Assembly: GCF_001941505.1 (NCBI RefSeq)
Contig: NZ_CP009248.1
Span: forward strand, 1,736,001 to 1,800,000
DNA length: 64,000 nt
Source: Corynebacterium sphenisci DSM 44792
GTDB taxonomy: Bacteria; Actinomycetota; Actinomycetes; Mycobacteriales; Mycobacteriaceae
Direction of reading: 5' to 3'
The notes under the pieces are model-generated. The model was not told the origin of the DNA. It ran no database searches and was given only the letters and a program-made list of their open reading frames with translations. Positions 24,125 to 34,004 of the stretch are shown here, in pieces. The position numbers and the translations under genes were made by a program. Every line of letters starts with the position of its first letter. Positions within the stretch are counted from its first letter, which is position 1.

Positions 24125-24670
24125 GTGGAGTTGAGGATCGGCGTGATCACGGGCAGCACCCGCGGCGGCAACCGGGGGGCGGCGATCGGCGACGCGGTGG
24201 TCGCCGCGCTGGCCGGGCGGGCCGATGTCGAGGTCGCGGATCTGCGGGTGGCGGATTTCGATCTGGGCCTGCTGGCGGATCCGGTGCTGCCGGCGCACGC
24301 CGACGGCCGCTACGCGGACCCGGCCACCGCGCGCTGGGCGGCGGCGGTGGCGCCCTGCGAGGCCTTCATCTTCGTCACCCCCGAGTACAACGCGGCGCCC
24401 CCGGCGGCGATGAAGAACGCGGTGGACCTGCTGTGGGCGGAGTGGCGGGCCAAGCCGGTGGGCTTCGTCGGCTACGCCTTCAACGGGGCGGTGCGCGCCA
24501 TCTCGCATTGGCGCGACATCACCGCCAACCTGGGCATGCGGGTGGTGCAGCCGGCGGTGACCGTGAACCTGGCCACCGACTACCCCGACGGCGGGTCCTT
24601 CACCCCGGCCGGGGATTTCGCGGACCGGCTGCACGGCCTGGTCGACGCGCTGCTCGCCGAACGGGGCTGA
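24125..24670 (+). CDS. NADPH-dependent FMN reductase family protein
   Basis: A 181-residue flavodoxin-like quinone/FMN/azo reductase. The phosphate loop GSTRGGNRG (about 10-18) and the VTPEYNAAPPAAMKNAVD motif mark the FMN_red family. It reduces flavin or quinones with NAD(P)H in the cytosol; the physiological acceptor is unknown. The start is uncertain: GTG 24125 or TTG 24131 after GGAGGG (24116-24121). It is convergent with metE across a stem-loop. Confidence 0.85.
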   Translation: MELRIGVITGSTRGGNRGAAIGDAVVAALAGRADVEVADLRVADFDLGLLADPVLPAHADGRYADPATARWAAAVAPCEAFIFVTPEYNAAPPAAMKNAVDLLWAEWRAKPVGFVGYAFNGAVRAISHWRDITANLGMRVVQPAVTVNLATDYPDGGSFTPAGDFADRLHGLVDALLAERG

Positions 24671-24687
24671 GGCCCCCGGGGGCCGCG

Positions 24688-24727
24688 CCCCGCGCCCCGG
24701 CCGCTCGGCCGGGCGCGGAGCGCGGGG
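24688..24727. terminator. Interrupted hairpin between convergent genes
   Basis: The outer arms CCCCGCGC (24688-24695) and GCGCGGGG (24720-24727) enclose an inner CCCGGCCG/CGGCCGGG stem. It probably terminates both the FMN reductase gene and metE. Confidence 0.6.
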
Positions 24728-24731
24728 CGGC

Positions 24732-27062
24732 TCAGCCGGCGAGTTCGGCGCGCACCCGCCGCGCCGCGGCGACCATGTTGCGCAGCGCCGGGACGCACTC
24801 CTCCGGGCGCCGGGTCTTCAGCCCGCAGTCCGGGTTCACCCACAGCCGGTCCGCGGGCACCGCCGCGGCGGCGCGGCGCAGCGACTCGGCGAGCTCCTCC
24901 ACCCCGGGCACCCGCGGGGAGTGGATGTCGTAGATGCCCGGCCCGATGCCCAGGGCGAAGCCGGCGCGGTCCAGGTCGGCGACGATGCCCATGGTGGACC
25001 GGGCCGCCTCGATGGAGGTGACGTCGGCGTCCAGGGCGGCGATGGAGTCGATGAGCTCCCCGAACTCCGAGTAGCACATGTGCGTGTGGATGGCGGTGGC
25101 CGGCGCGGCGCCGGCGGTGGCCAGCCGGAAGGCGCGCACCGACCAGTCCAGGTAGGCGGGCCGATCCGCGGCCCGCGGGGGCAGCAGCTCGCGCAGCGCC
25201 GGCTCGTCGACCTGGATGATGGCCAGCCCGGCGGCCTCCAGGTCGGCGACCTCGTCGCGGATCGCCAGCGCCACCTGGGCGGCGGTGTCCGCGGCCGGGA
25301 TGTCCTCCCGGACGAAGGACCAAGCGAGCATGGTCACCGGCCCGGTGAGCATGCCCTTGACCGGCCGGTCGGTGAGCGAGGCGGCGAAGCGGGCCCAGTC
25401 CACGGTCATCGGCCGCGGCCGGGCGACGTCGCCGAAGAGGATCGGCGGGCGCACGCAGCGGGTGCCGTAGGACTGCACCCAGCCGGCGGCGGTGGCGGCG
25501 TAGCCGTCGAGCTGCTCGGCGAAGTACTGCACCATGTCGTTGCGCTCCGGCTCCCCGTGCACCAGCACGTCCAGGCCGAGGTCCTCCTGCAGGGCGATCA
25601 CCTCGCGGACCTCCTCGCGCATCCGCTCCCGGTAGGCGGCCTCGTCGATCTCGCCGGCGCGCAGCCGCGCCCGGGCGGCGCGCAGCTGGGCGGTCTGCGG
25701 GAAGGAGCCGATGGTGGTGGTCGGCAGCGGCGGCAGCGCGGTGGCCGCCGCCTGCGCGGCGGCGCGCTCCGGGTAGGGGGCGCGGGCCAGGTCGGCCTCG
25801 TCGACGGCGGCGACCCGCTCGCGCACCGCGGCCCGGTGCAGCCGGGGGTCCTCGGCGGTGAGCCGGGCCGCCCGCCGGGAGGCGGCCAGCGCCCCGGCGA
25901 TGGCCCGCTCCGGGTCCGCCGCGGCCAGGGCGGTGGCCAGGGCGGCGACCTCGGTGATCTTCTCCTCGGCGAAGGCCAGCCGGGCGACCAGCTCGGGATC
26001 GCGTTCGGCGAGCGCGGTTTCCGCGGCCAGGCCGTAGGGCACGTGCAGCAGGGAGCAGGAGGTGCCCACGGCCAGATGCCCCACCTGGGGGGCCAGCGCG
26101 CGCAGGGTGGCCAGGGCGGCGTCGAGATCGGCGCGCCACACGTTGCGGCCGTCGACGATCCCGGTGAGGAGGGTCTTGTCCGCGAATCCGGCGGGCAGCC
26201 GCTCCGGGACGCCCCCGGCGACCAGGTCCAGGCCCACCGCCTCCACCGGGGCGGCGGCGAGCAGGTCCAGGGCCGGGCCGGGGTCGCCGAAGTAGGTCTG
26301 CACCAGGATCGCGGGCCGATCCGGGGTCTCGCCGAGGGCGGCCAGGGCCCGCCGGGCGGCGTCGAGCTCCGCCTCGCCGAGATCGGTGACCAGGGCGGGC
26401 TCGTCGATCTGCACCCAGTCGGCGCCGGCGACGCGCAGCCGGGCGAGCAGGGTGCGGTAGTGCGGCAGCAGCTCCTCCAGCTTGTCCAGCGGGTCGAAGC
26501 CGGCGGCGGCGCCGGCGGCGGGCTTGGCCGCCCGCAGCAGGGTCAGCGGGCCGATCAGCACCGGCCGGGCCGGGGCGCCGGCGGCGACGGCCTCGCGCAC
26601 CTCCGCCAGCAGCGCCTCATCGTGCAGGGTGAGGCTGGTCGCCTCGCTGAGCTCCGGCACCAGGTGGTGGTAGTTCGTGTCGAACCACTTGGTCATCTCC
26701 AGCGGCGCGGCCTCGGCGGTGCCGCGGGCGGCGGCGAAGTAGGCGGCCAGGACGTCGCGCGGTTCCCCGGCGGCGTCGAGCAGATGCCGCGGCGCGTGCA
26801 TGCCGAACAGGGCGGCGGCGTCGAGCACCTGGTCGTAGAGCGAGTGCACGCCGACCGGCACCGAGTCGAGCCCGGCGGCGAGGAGCCGGTCGCGGGCGTC
26901 CCGGCGCAGCCGATCCCGCACGGCGAGCACCTCCCCGGCCTCGGCGCGGCCGGCCCAGTGCGCCTCGATGACGCGCTTGAGCTCCCGGTCCGGGCCGATC
27001 CGGGGCAGGCCCGGCACCGTGGCGGCGAAGGCGGGCGCGGTGGTGGATGTCGTGGTGGTCAT
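24732..27062 (-). CDS. metE: Cobalamin-independent methionine synthase
   Basis: Transfers the methyl group of 5-methyltetrahydropteroyl-triglutamate to homocysteine without B12. The 776 residues comprise an N-terminal half (about 20-340) and a catalytic C-terminal half. The latter has zinc-site signatures: [21 protein letters not shown] and [11 protein letters not shown], whose His and Cys residues are the usual metal ligands. ATG 27062 is chosen because AAGGAA lies about 9 bases upstream; an ATG at 27071 is too close to it. A cobalamin riboswitch and its promoter lie upstream (27252-27532), so expression should fall when B12 is present. Confidence 0.96.
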   Translation of the reverse strand: MTTTTSTTAPAFAATVPGLPRIGPDRELKRVIEAHWAGRAEAGEVLAVRDRLRRDARDRLLAAGLDSVPVGVHSLYDQVLDAAALFGMHAPRHLLDAAGEPRDVLAAYFAAARGTAEAAPLEMTKWFDTNYHHLVPELSEATSLTLHDEALLAEVREAVAAGAPARPVLIGPLTLLRAAKPAAGAAAGFDPLDKLEELLPHYRTLLARLRVAGADWVQIDEPALVTDLGEAELDAARRALAALGETPDRPAILVQTYFGDPGPALDLLAAAPVEAVGLDLVAGGVPERLPAGFADKTLLTGIVDGRNVWRADLDAALATLRALAPQVGHLAVGTSCSLLHVPYGLAAETALAERDPELVARLAFAEEKITEVAALATALAAADPERAIAGALAASRRAARLTAEDPRLHRAAVRERVAAVDEADLARAPYPERAAAQAAATALPPLPTTTIGSFPQTAQLRAARARLRAGEIDEAAYRERMREEVREVIALQEDLGLDVLVHGEPERNDMVQYFAEQLDGYAATAAGWVQSYGTRCVRPPILFGDVARPRPMTVDWARFAASLTDRPVKGMLTGPVTMLAWSFVREDIPAADTAAQVALAIRDEVADLEAAGLAIIQVDEPALRELLPPRAADRPAYLDWSVRAFRLATAGAAPATAIHTHMCYSEFGELIDSIAALDADVTSIEAARSTMGIVADLDRAGFALGIGPGIYDIHSPRVPGVEELAESLRRAAAAVPADRLWVNPDCGLKTRRPEECVPALRNMVAAARRVRAELAG

Positions 27063-27251
27063 GGTCCCCATTTCCTTGTTCGATGACGAGGCCATCCCGC
27101 CCATGGGGGACGTCGCCGGGGACTCGTGGCCCGCCCGCGGGGCACCCGCCCCACGTCATCCGGGGGCGGGCGCGCGCGGGCGCGATTCGCCGGCCGTCCG
27201 CCCGATCCTCGAGGCGGGGGTGGCCGGCCGCCGGGGTTCCGGCGGCCGCGG

Positions 27252-27490
27252 CCGGCAGGTGATCGGACTTGCGCCCCCGCCGCCTGCGGAGCCCCTGGTG
27301 TCGGCGGCCGTCGCCGGACGGGCGGCGGCGCCGGGGCCCGCGGGGGCCGGCCCGTCGCGCGGCGCGCGGCGGGGCGTCCCCGGCGGGGGCGGATACCGTT
27401 GCGGGTCAGTCCCGGATTCGCACCGGGTTCCCTCGTTGTCGGCCGACTCCGCGCGGGCGGGGCTCCACGGTGCGCGGGCGGGCCGAACCG
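27252..27490 (-). promoter_or_regulatory. Cobalamin riboswitch upstream of metE
   Basis: Read on the minus strand, 27424-27396 gives GGTGCGAATCCGGGACTGAC followed by CCGCAACGG, the B12 box of cobalamin riboswitches, preceded by GGGAAC. The 3' conserved element AGTCCGATCACCTGCCGG follows at 27269-27252. The length and order fit the class. About 190 bases of GC-rich sequence between the aptamer and metE can hold the expression platform. Known logic: adenosyl- or methylcobalamin binding represses the B12-independent synthase. Confidence 0.9.
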
Positions 27491-27503
27491 GACCGTGCCG
27501 GCG

Positions 27504-27532
27504 ATGCTAGCACGGGCAGACAAAGCGGTCTA
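27504..27532 (-). promoter_or_regulatory. Promoter of the riboswitch-metE transcript
   Basis: On the minus strand, TAGACC (27532-27527) and TAGCAT (27509-27504) are separated by exactly 17 bases. This would start transcription about 10 bases before the aptamer. Confidence 0.65.
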
Positions 27533-27559
27533 TCCCCGGGGCCCCCGGCGGGGCGCCCC

Positions 27560-28513
27560 TCACATGATGACGACCAGGTCGCCCTCGTTGAGCCGCTCGA
27601 AGAAGGTCGGCGCATCCTGGTGGGCCAGGTGCAGGCAGCCGTGCGAGTTCTCCGCCAGCGGGCCCTCGTGGAAGGCGATCCCGTTGTCGGTGAAGTACAC
27701 CGCGAAGGGCAGCCGCTGCCCGTAGCGCTCGCTGATGTCGTCGACGTTCTTCCACAGCACCCGGAAGGACCCCCGGGGGGTGGGCTCGGCCTCCGGGCCG
27801 CCGATGGTGGGCACCGGCCCGTAGAACACGCCCCCGGCGTCCTGCAGCCAGGCCAGCCGGTTGTCCAGGTCCACGCAGGCGCGGGCCTCCGGGGGGCAGT
27901 CATTGCGCACCAGGGTGCCGTCGGCGCGCAGGTTCCACTGCGCCAGCTGCCCGTCCACGGCCCGGCGCACCTGCTCCGCATCGGCGAAGCCGCCGCCGTC
28001 GATGACGTCGGCCAGGGCCATGTTGCGCGGATACGGCAGCCGCACCCCGGTGGTGTACTCGGCGACGATCCGCTCCACCTCGGGCTCCGGCAGCGCCGCC
28101 GGGGTGGTCGGCTCGCCCGGGGCGGTGATGTCCCGCTCCCCGCCGAGGGCCAGGCCGCCGGCGACGACCAGGGTGATCACCCCGGCCAGCGCCACCAGGG
28201 CGGCGTCCGCGCCGACGCCGGTGCGCCGGCGGAAGGCCGCCGCGGCGGCGGGCAGGCCCCCGCCGGATCGGCGGCGGCCGCCGCGGCCGCGCACCGGCCG
28301 GCTGCCGCCGGCGCCGGCCGTGCGCGCGGCATGGGCGGCGTAGGGGGTGTGCGCGGGCCGGTCCGGCCCGGCCTGCGCCCGGGCCGCGGCGCTCCCCCGC
28401 CGCGGGCCCGCATCGGCCCGCCCGGTGCCCCGGGGACGCCGGGGGCCCCGGCGAACGTCATCGTTCGACGGGGTGCGCGGCCCTGGCGGCGGGCCCGGCG
28501 TCCTGGGGCTCAT
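27560..28513 (-). CDS. L,D-transpeptidase family protein
   Basis: A 317-residue membrane-anchored YkuD-fold enzyme predicted to form 3-3 peptidoglycan cross-links or attach proteins outside the membrane. A long Pro/Arg-rich cytosolic N-terminus (about 1-110) is followed by one helix (about 125-145, ALVALAGVITLVVAGGLAL) and an extracellular stalk. The catalytic domain (about 230-317) has AFHEGPLAENSHGCLHL, with nucleophile Cys293 and His291. The ATG at 28513 lies 7 bases after TAGGCT (+ strand 28521-28526), a leaderless start. A single gene, divergent in function from its neighbours. Confidence 0.85.
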   Translation of the reverse strand: MSPRTPGPPPGPRTPSNDDVRRGPRRPRGTGRADAGPRRGSAAARAQAGPDRPAHTPYAAHAARTAGAGGSRPVRGRGGRRRSGGGLPAAAAAFRRRTGVGADAALVALAGVITLVVAGGLALGGERDITAPGEPTTPAALPEPEVERIVAEYTTGVRLPYPRNMALADVIDGGGFADAEQVRRAVDGQLAQWNLRADGTLVRNDCPPEARACVDLDNRLAWLQDAGGVFYGPVPTIGGPEAEPTPRGSFRVLWKNVDDISERYGQRLPFAVYFTDNGIAFHEGPLAENSHGCLHLAHQDAPTFFERLNEGDLVVIM

Positions 28514-28613
28514 CGTCCCCAGCCTACCCGGCGCCCCCGCCGCCCGGCGCCACAGCCGCCCCGCGCGCCACGTCCGCCCCATCCGCCCCGGTGCCGGGGC
28601 CGGCTCCCGGGAC

Positions 28614-30767
28614 CTAGAACAGGCGCAGCTGCGCCGGGTCCGCGCCCGGGCCGCCATCGCCCTCGCCGGGGTCCCCGGCATCGCCCGGCCCGCCCGGATC
28701 GGCCTCCCCGGCGGCGGGCTCGGCCGGGGCGTCCGCGCCCGGCGCGGCCGCCTCCCCGGCGTCGGCCCCCTCCCCGGCCAGGCGCAGGTCCAGCTCCAGG
28801 TCCACCGCCTCGCCGAGGGCGCGCAGCCGCCGGATGAGCAGCGCCCGGCCCCCGCCGCGGGCCCCGGCGGCGGTGAAGTCGGCGACGATCCCGGCGGCGG
28901 TGCGGCCGCGCCGGATCCCCGCGGCCAGGGCCTCCGGGTCCAGCAGCCAGCGCGAACGCGCCCCGGTGGCCTCCCGGTGCCCGCAGTCGTCGAGCAGCGC
29001 CGCCAGATGCGCCCCCGGCACCCCGGAGACCACCGCGACCAGCTGCGGGTGCCGCGGATCGCCGGGATCGGGCCGGGTGCGCAGGCGCACCCGGTCGGCG
29101 ACCCGGACGAACCCGGGGGCGCGCTCCAGCAGGGTCGCCGCGATGGCGTCGGCCGGCAGATCCTGGCGGCTCAGCCACAGCTCGGACAGCGCCGCGGCGA
29201 TATGCCCCGCCGGCGCCCCGCCCACCCCGTCGACGAAGACGCCCAGGGTGCGGGCCCCGTGCAGCGCCTTGCCGGCGAGTTCGCGCCACTCCTCGCCGCG
29301 GCCGAAGAACGGGGCCCCGCAGCGCCACCACAGGTGATCCTCCACGCAGCACTCGTAGGCCATCATGGTCGGCTCCAGGCCGGCGGCGAAGACGGTGAGC
29401 TCCCGGCACGCCCGGCGCAGCACATGGGCCATCCGCTCCGGGGAGAGCGGATCGGAGGGGTGCCGGGGGACGCCGCCGAACCACTCGTCGGGCCCGCGCA
29501 GCCAGCCGGCGGCCAACCAGGTCCAGCGCTCCGCGGGCCCGGCGGTGAACCAGTGCGCGTGGGCGGCCGCGGTGGGCAGCCCGGTGGCCGGGTCGATGAG
29601 CCGCACCGCGGCGAGCATCCCGATCACGTCGAAGAGCTCGCCCTCGTCGATGCCGTGCACCGCGGCGAAGTCCCCGGCGGCCACCGCCCCCTCGAACTGG
29701 CGCAGATCCCCGTCCAGGTAGCCGCCGTGGCCCCACAGGTCCATGTACGCCGAGGCGATCGCCACCGCCGCGGTGGCCCGGGCCACCGGATCCGGCTGGT
29801 GGCCCGGCGGCAGCGGCCGGGCCTCGATCTCGTGCGGCCGGGGCAGGGCGTGCCGGTCCCCGCGCAGGGCCAGCGCCACCGGCGCCGGCATGGCCGCGTT
29901 CCAGCCCGCCGCCGGGTCCCCGGCCAGCTCCTCCCCCTCCGCGGGGCCGGCGGCGCCGGTGTCGGCCTCCCCGGGGAAGAGCACCAGCAGCAGGTGCTCC
30001 AGGCCCCAGGCCACCGCCTCCCGCCGCCGCGGCGCCCAGTCCGCGGAGTCCAGGTGCACCCCCTCCACCGCGAAATGGCGCAGCTCCCGGCGCACCGCGT
30101 GCGGGGCGGTGGACACCAGGGCGCGCACCCGGCGGGGGCAGCACAGGAAGGAGCGCAGCGCCGCGGCGTGCCGGGCCGGGTCGAACTCCTCCCCGGCGCC
30201 GATGAGGCCCAGTCCCCGGGCCCGGCGGGTCAGCGCGGCCGCCCCGGTGAAGCGCAGCAGATGGTCCACGGTGGTGGCCAGGGTCGGCTCCGGCAGCAGC
30301 GCCTCGGCGGCGTGGCCGGGCAGGTTCCACACCCCGGCCGGCTCCTCCCACACCAGGCCCAGCCGGTCGGCCCGGTCCAGCACCGCGCGCATCTCGGCGC
30401 GGGTGGCCGCCGGCCGCACCGGCGAGGGCGCGGTGTCGCCCTCGTGCGGGAAGGTCTCGGTCTCCGCCACCCACCAGGCCAGCGCCAGCAGATCGTCGAT
30501 ATGCGCCCGGCCCTCCAGGGCGTGGATGAGCAGCAGCACCGCGGGCACGTCCACGGTCGCCTCGGACAGCGCGCCCACCGCCCCGTCGGCGGACATGATC
30601 TCGCGCAGCATCCGGGCGGGGCCGGGCCGGGCGGCGCCGGCGCCGGCGGCGGCCCCGGCGCGGCCGGGCACCGCGGTGAGGTAGAGCTCCCGGATGGCGG
30701 GCTCGCCCCGATCCCGCCAATGGCGCCACCAGGAGCGCTCCACCGAGTAGTCCGTCTGTCCCCGCAC
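28614..30767 (-). CDS. Large protein with helicase-associated-like C-terminal region
   Basis: 717 residues, Ala-rich. The C-terminal part (about 550-690) resembles the XPB/Ssl2-type helicase-associated domain: FVRVADRVRLRTRP, then WLLDPEALAAGIRRGRTAAG, as in mycobacterial Rv0862c-type proteins. No Walker motifs are visible, so it is not itself a helicase. The tail is an acidic Gly/Pro/Asp run ending AQLRLF. The start is uncertain: GTG 30767 sits 7 bases after CATGAT (30775-30780), like the leaderless genes here, while ATG 30779 adds four residues. It lies 56 bases downstream of glnE. Role unknown; a link to DNA repair or transcription is conjecture. Confidence 0.55.
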   Translation of the reverse strand: MRGQTDYSVERSWWRHWRDRGEPAIRELYLTAVPGRAGAAAGAGAARPGPARMLREIMSADGAVGALSEATVDVPAVLLLIHALEGRAHIDDLLALAWWVAETETFPHEGDTAPSPVRPAATRAEMRAVLDRADRLGLVWEEPAGVWNLPGHAAEALLPEPTLATTVDHLLRFTGAAALTRRARGLGLIGAGEEFDPARHAAALRSFLCCPRRVRALVSTAPHAVRRELRHFAVEGVHLDSADWAPRRREAVAWGLEHLLLVLFPGEADTGAAGPAEGEELAGDPAAGWNAAMPAPVALALRGDRHALPRPHEIEARPLPPGHQPDPVARATAAVAIASAYMDLWGHGGYLDGDLRQFEGAVAAGDFAAVHGIDEGELFDVIGMLAAVRLIDPATGLPTAAAHAHWFTAGPAERWTWLAAGWLRGPDEWFGGVPRHPSDPLSPERMAHVLRRACRELTVFAAGLEPTMMAYECCVEDHLWWRCGAPFFGRGEEWRELAGKALHGARTLGVFVDGVGGAPAGHIAAALSELWLSRQDLPADAIAATLLERAPGFVRVADRVRLRTRPDPGDPRHPQLVAVVSGVPGAHLAALLDDCGHREATGARSRWLLDPEALAAGIRRGRTAAGIVADFTAAGARGGGRALLIRRLRALGEAVDLELDLRLAGEGADAGEAAAPGADAPAEPAAGEADPGGPGDAGDPGEGDGGPGADPAQLRLF

Positions 30768-30823
30768 GCCCCACATCATGCACCAGGTGCCGGGGGGAAT
30801 CGAGCCGAGGGGCCGGGCCCGCC

Positions 30824-33800
30824 CTAGTGGTAGTCCGGGGCCTCCTCGCCCCAGAACACCCGGTCCACCACCTTCCGGGACAGCCGGGTCACCCGCAGGT
30901 AGTGCTCCATGAACCCGGTGGAGTCGCGGTGATCCCAGCCCGCGGCGGCGGCGACGTGCGCCAGATGCGGGCCCGGCTGGGGCAGCTGGTCGGTGCGCTT
31001 GCCGCGGGCGAGCACCAGCGCGTTGCGGGCCCGGGTGGCGGTCAACCAGGCGGTACGCAGATGCGCCACGTCCGCCGCGGCCAGGGTGCCGGCCTCCTCC
31101 AGGGCGTCCAGGCAGCGCAGCGTGGAGGTGTCGTGCAGCGCGGGCACCTCGTGGGCGTGCTGGAAGGTGAGCAGCTGCACCGTCCACTCGATGTCGGTGA
31201 GCGCCCCGGAGCCGAGCTTAGTGTGCGTGCGCCGGTTCGCCCCGCGCGGCAGCCGCTCATCGTCGACCCGGGCCTTCATCCGGCGCACCTCCCGGATGGT
31301 GGCCTCCGGCACCCCGCCCGCGGGGTAGCGGAAGGGGTCCACGCCCTCCAGGAAACGCCGGCCGAGATCGGCGTCCCCGGCGATCCAGGTCGCCCGCAGC
31401 AGCGCCTGCAGCTCCCAGGTCTCCCCCCAGCGCTCGTAGTAGCGCAGGTAGCTGTGCAGGGTGCGCACCGGCGGCCCGGAGCGGCCCTCCGGGCGCAGGT
31501 CCAGGTCCACCTCCAGGGGCGGGTCCTGGCTGGGCCGGGCCAGCCGGCGGCGCATCCGCTCGCAGATCCCGGTGGCCCAGCGCACCGCCTCGGTCTCCTC
31601 GGCGCCCTCGGCGACCTCGCAGACGAACATCACGTCCGCATCGGAGCCGTAGCCCAGCTCCGCCCCGCCGAGCCGGCCCATCCCGATCACCGAGATGGTC
31701 GCCGGCGGGGCCGCGGCACCGGCGTCGGGGTCCGCGGCGGCGTCCCGGGCCCAGCCGCGGATCTCCGCCTGCAGGGCCGCCTCCAGCACCGCGTCCCAGA
31801 CCAGGGACAGCGAACGGCACACCTCCCGGACCTCCATCAGGCCCAGCAGATCCGCCGAGGCCACCCGGGCCAGCTCCGCCCGGCGCAGCGCCCGGGCCAC
31901 CGAAATCGCCCGATCCGGGTCCTCGTAGCGGCCCGCGGCGGCGACCAGGGAGCGGCACACCGTGGTCGGGTCGGCGTCCAGCAGCTTCGGCCCGTGCGCC
32001 CCGTCGCCGTAGAGCTTCACCGCGTCCGGGGCGGCCAGCAGCAGCCCCGCCACGTACGGGGAGGTGCCCAGCACGTGCATCAGGCGGCGCCCCACGATGC
32101 CCTCATCGCGCAGCATGCGCAGGAACCAGGGCTTCTCGTGCAGGGCATCGGAGAGCCGCCGGTAGTTGAGCAGCCCCGCGTCCGGATCCGGGGTGCCGGA
32201 GAGCCACTCCATCAGGGTGGGCAGCAGCATCGCCTGGATCCGGGCCTTGCGCGAGCCCCCGGCGGCCAGGGCGGAGAGGTGCTCGAAGGCCCGGTCCGGG
32301 TAGCGGTAGCCCAGCACCGCCAGCTGCCGCTTCGCCGCGTCCGCGGACAGCTGCAGGGTGCCGATGTCCTGCTCCACCACGGAGTTGAGCAGCGGCCGGT
32401 AGAACAGCTTGTTGTGCAGGCTGCGAATGCCCAGCGCGGTGGCGCGGACCTCCCGGTCCAGGGCGGTGCCGTGGTCGTCGGAGCCGGCGGCGCGGATCCC
32501 GGCGGCCCGGGCCAGCCAGCGCCGGCCGTGCGCGTCCCCGGCCTCCGGCAGGGTGTGCGTGCGGCGCATCCGCTGCAGCTGCAGCCGGTGCTCCAGCAGC
32601 CGCATGAACTCGTAGGAGTCGATCATCGCCGCCCCGTCCTCGCGGCCGATGTAGCCGGCCTCCACCAGCGCCTCCAGGGCGTCCACGGTGGCGGTGCCGC
32701 GCAGCGTCGGGTCATAGCGGCCGTGCACCATCTGCAGCAGCTGCACCGCGAACTCCACGTCGCGCAGACCCCCGGGGCCGAGCTTGAGCTCCCGCTCGCG
32801 CAGCTCCTCGGGCACGTTGTCGATGACCCGCACCCGCATCGCCTGCACATCGTCGACGAAGGACTCCCGCTGGGAGGCCTCCCACACCATCGGCGCCAGG
32901 GCCGCCACGTAGGCCCGGCCCAGGGCCATGTCCCCGGTCATCGGCCGGGCCTTCAGCAGCGCCTGGAACTCCCAGGTGCTCGCCCAGCGCCGGTAGTAGG
33001 CGATATGCGAGTCCAGGGTGCGCACCAGCGCCCCGGACTTGCCCTCCGGGCGCAGCGCCGCATCCACCTCGAAAAAGCAGCGGCAGGACACCCGGACGAA
33101 CTCCCCGGCCAGCCGGGTGGCCCGGTTGTCGGCGGGTTCGGCGACGAAGATGACGTCCACGTCGGAGATGTAGTTCAGCTCCCGGGCGCCGCATTTGCCC
33201 ATCGCCAGCACCGCCAGCCGGCCGGTCACCGGCCGGGAGGGGTGGGTGCGCGCCACCGCCACCGCCAGGGAGGCGGTCAGCGCCGCATCGGCGAGATCGG
33301 AGAGCATCCCGGTGAGCTCCGCGAAGGGCACCGGGGGCTGCCCGGGCCGGCGCGGCCCGCGCGGGTAGGTGCCGGCCAGGTCCACCGCGGCGATCCGCAG
33401 CAGCAGGTTGCGGTAGGCCCGGCGCAGCGCCCGCTCCGCGTCCACCCCGTCCACCCCGGCCCGGTACAGCCCCGGGCCCGAGCCGTCCGGGGCGGGCCCC
33501 GCCGGCTCCGCGGCCCCGGCGCCGGGATCGTCCGCGCCGTCCCCGGCGGCGGCGACCTCCGGCTCCGCCGCCACCGCGCCGAGCATGCCCCGGAACATCT
33601 CCGCCCGGGTGGGCAGCTCCTCGGCCAGGGTCGGCCACTGCGCCGGATTGGCCACCAGATGATCGCCCAGCGCCGCGGACCCGCCGAGCAGGGCGAACAC
33701 CCGGGTGCGCATCGCCACGGTGCCGCGCAGCGCCGCGTCGAGGGCCGCCCAGCCCGCCCATTCGGGCAGCTCCCCGGATTCCCGCCCGGCGTCGAGGGCC

Positions 33801-33994
33801 TCCTTCAGCCGCACCATGGCGTTGAGCGCCAGATCCGGGTCCGAGGCTCCGGCCAGGCCCCAGAGCAGCTCCAGGCCGTCATCGTCGTACCAGCCCAGGG
33901 CGCGCAGATCGGCCAGGGTGCGCTCCCCGCCGGCCATGCCGAGCGCCGCCGGGGTGGGCAGGGTGCTTCGCGAGGTCCGCGGGCGATTCGTCAC
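30824..33994 (-). CDS. glnE: Glutamine synthetase adenylyltransferase/deadenylylase
   Basis: A bifunctional 1056-residue enzyme that adenylylates and deadenylylates the tyrosine of GSI-beta enzymes in response to nitrogen status. Two nucleotidyltransferase domains are visible: GKCGARELNYISDVDVIFV near residue 265 (deadenylylation half) and GMGRLGGAELGYGSDADVMF near 768 (adenylylation half). Helical linkers and a C-terminal domain follow. It starts 10 bases after the glnA2 stop, so it is an operon with glnA2. The window has three possible substrates carrying Tyr406 (the genes at 4862, 8586 and 11666). Confidence 0.95.
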   Translation of the reverse strand: MTNRPRTSRSTLPTPAALGMAGGERTLADLRALGWYDDDGLELLWGLAGASDPDLALNAMVRLKEALDAGRESGELPEWAGWAALDAALRGTVAMRTRVFALLGGSAALGDHLVANPAQWPTLAEELPTRAEMFRGMLGAVAAEPEVAAAGDGADDPGAGAAEPAGPAPDGSGPGLYRAGVDGVDAERALRRAYRNLLLRIAAVDLAGTYPRGPRRPGQPPVPFAELTGMLSDLADAALTASLAVAVARTHPSRPVTGRLAVLAMGKCGARELNYISDVDVIFVAEPADNRATRLAGEFVRVSCRCFFEVDAALRPEGKSGALVRTLDSHIAYYRRWASTWEFQALLKARPMTGDMALGRAYVAALAPMVWEASQRESFVDDVQAMRVRVIDNVPEELRERELKLGPGGLRDVEFAVQLLQMVHGRYDPTLRGTATVDALEALVEAGYIGREDGAAMIDSYEFMRLLEHRLQLQRMRRTHTLPEAGDAHGRRWLARAAGIRAAGSDDHGTALDREVRATALGIRSLHNKLFYRPLLNSVVEQDIGTLQLSADAAKRQLAVLGYRYPDRAFEHLSALAAGGSRKARIQAMLLPTLMEWLSGTPDPDAGLLNYRRLSDALHEKPWFLRMLRDEGIVGRRLMHVLGTSPYVAGLLLAAPDAVKLYGDGAHGPKLLDADPTTVCRSLVAAAGRYEDPDRAISVARALRRAELARVASADLLGLMEVREVCRSLSLVWDAVLEAALQAEIRGWARDAAADPDAGAAAPPATISVIGMGRLGGAELGYGSDADVMFVCEVAEGAEETEAVRWATGICERMRRRLARPSQDPPLEVDLDLRPEGRSGPPVRTLHSYLRYYERWGETWELQALLRATWIAGDADLGRRFLEGVDPFRYPAGGVPEATIREVRRMKARVDDERLPRGANRRTHTKLGSGALTDIEWTVQLLTFQHAHEVPALHDTSTLRCLDALEEAGTLAAADVAHLRTAWLTATRARNALVLARGKRTDQLPQPGPHLAHVAAAAGWDHRDSTGFMEHYLRVTRLSRKVVDRVFWGEEAPDYH

Positions 33995-34004
33995 CGGCGC
34001 CGCC

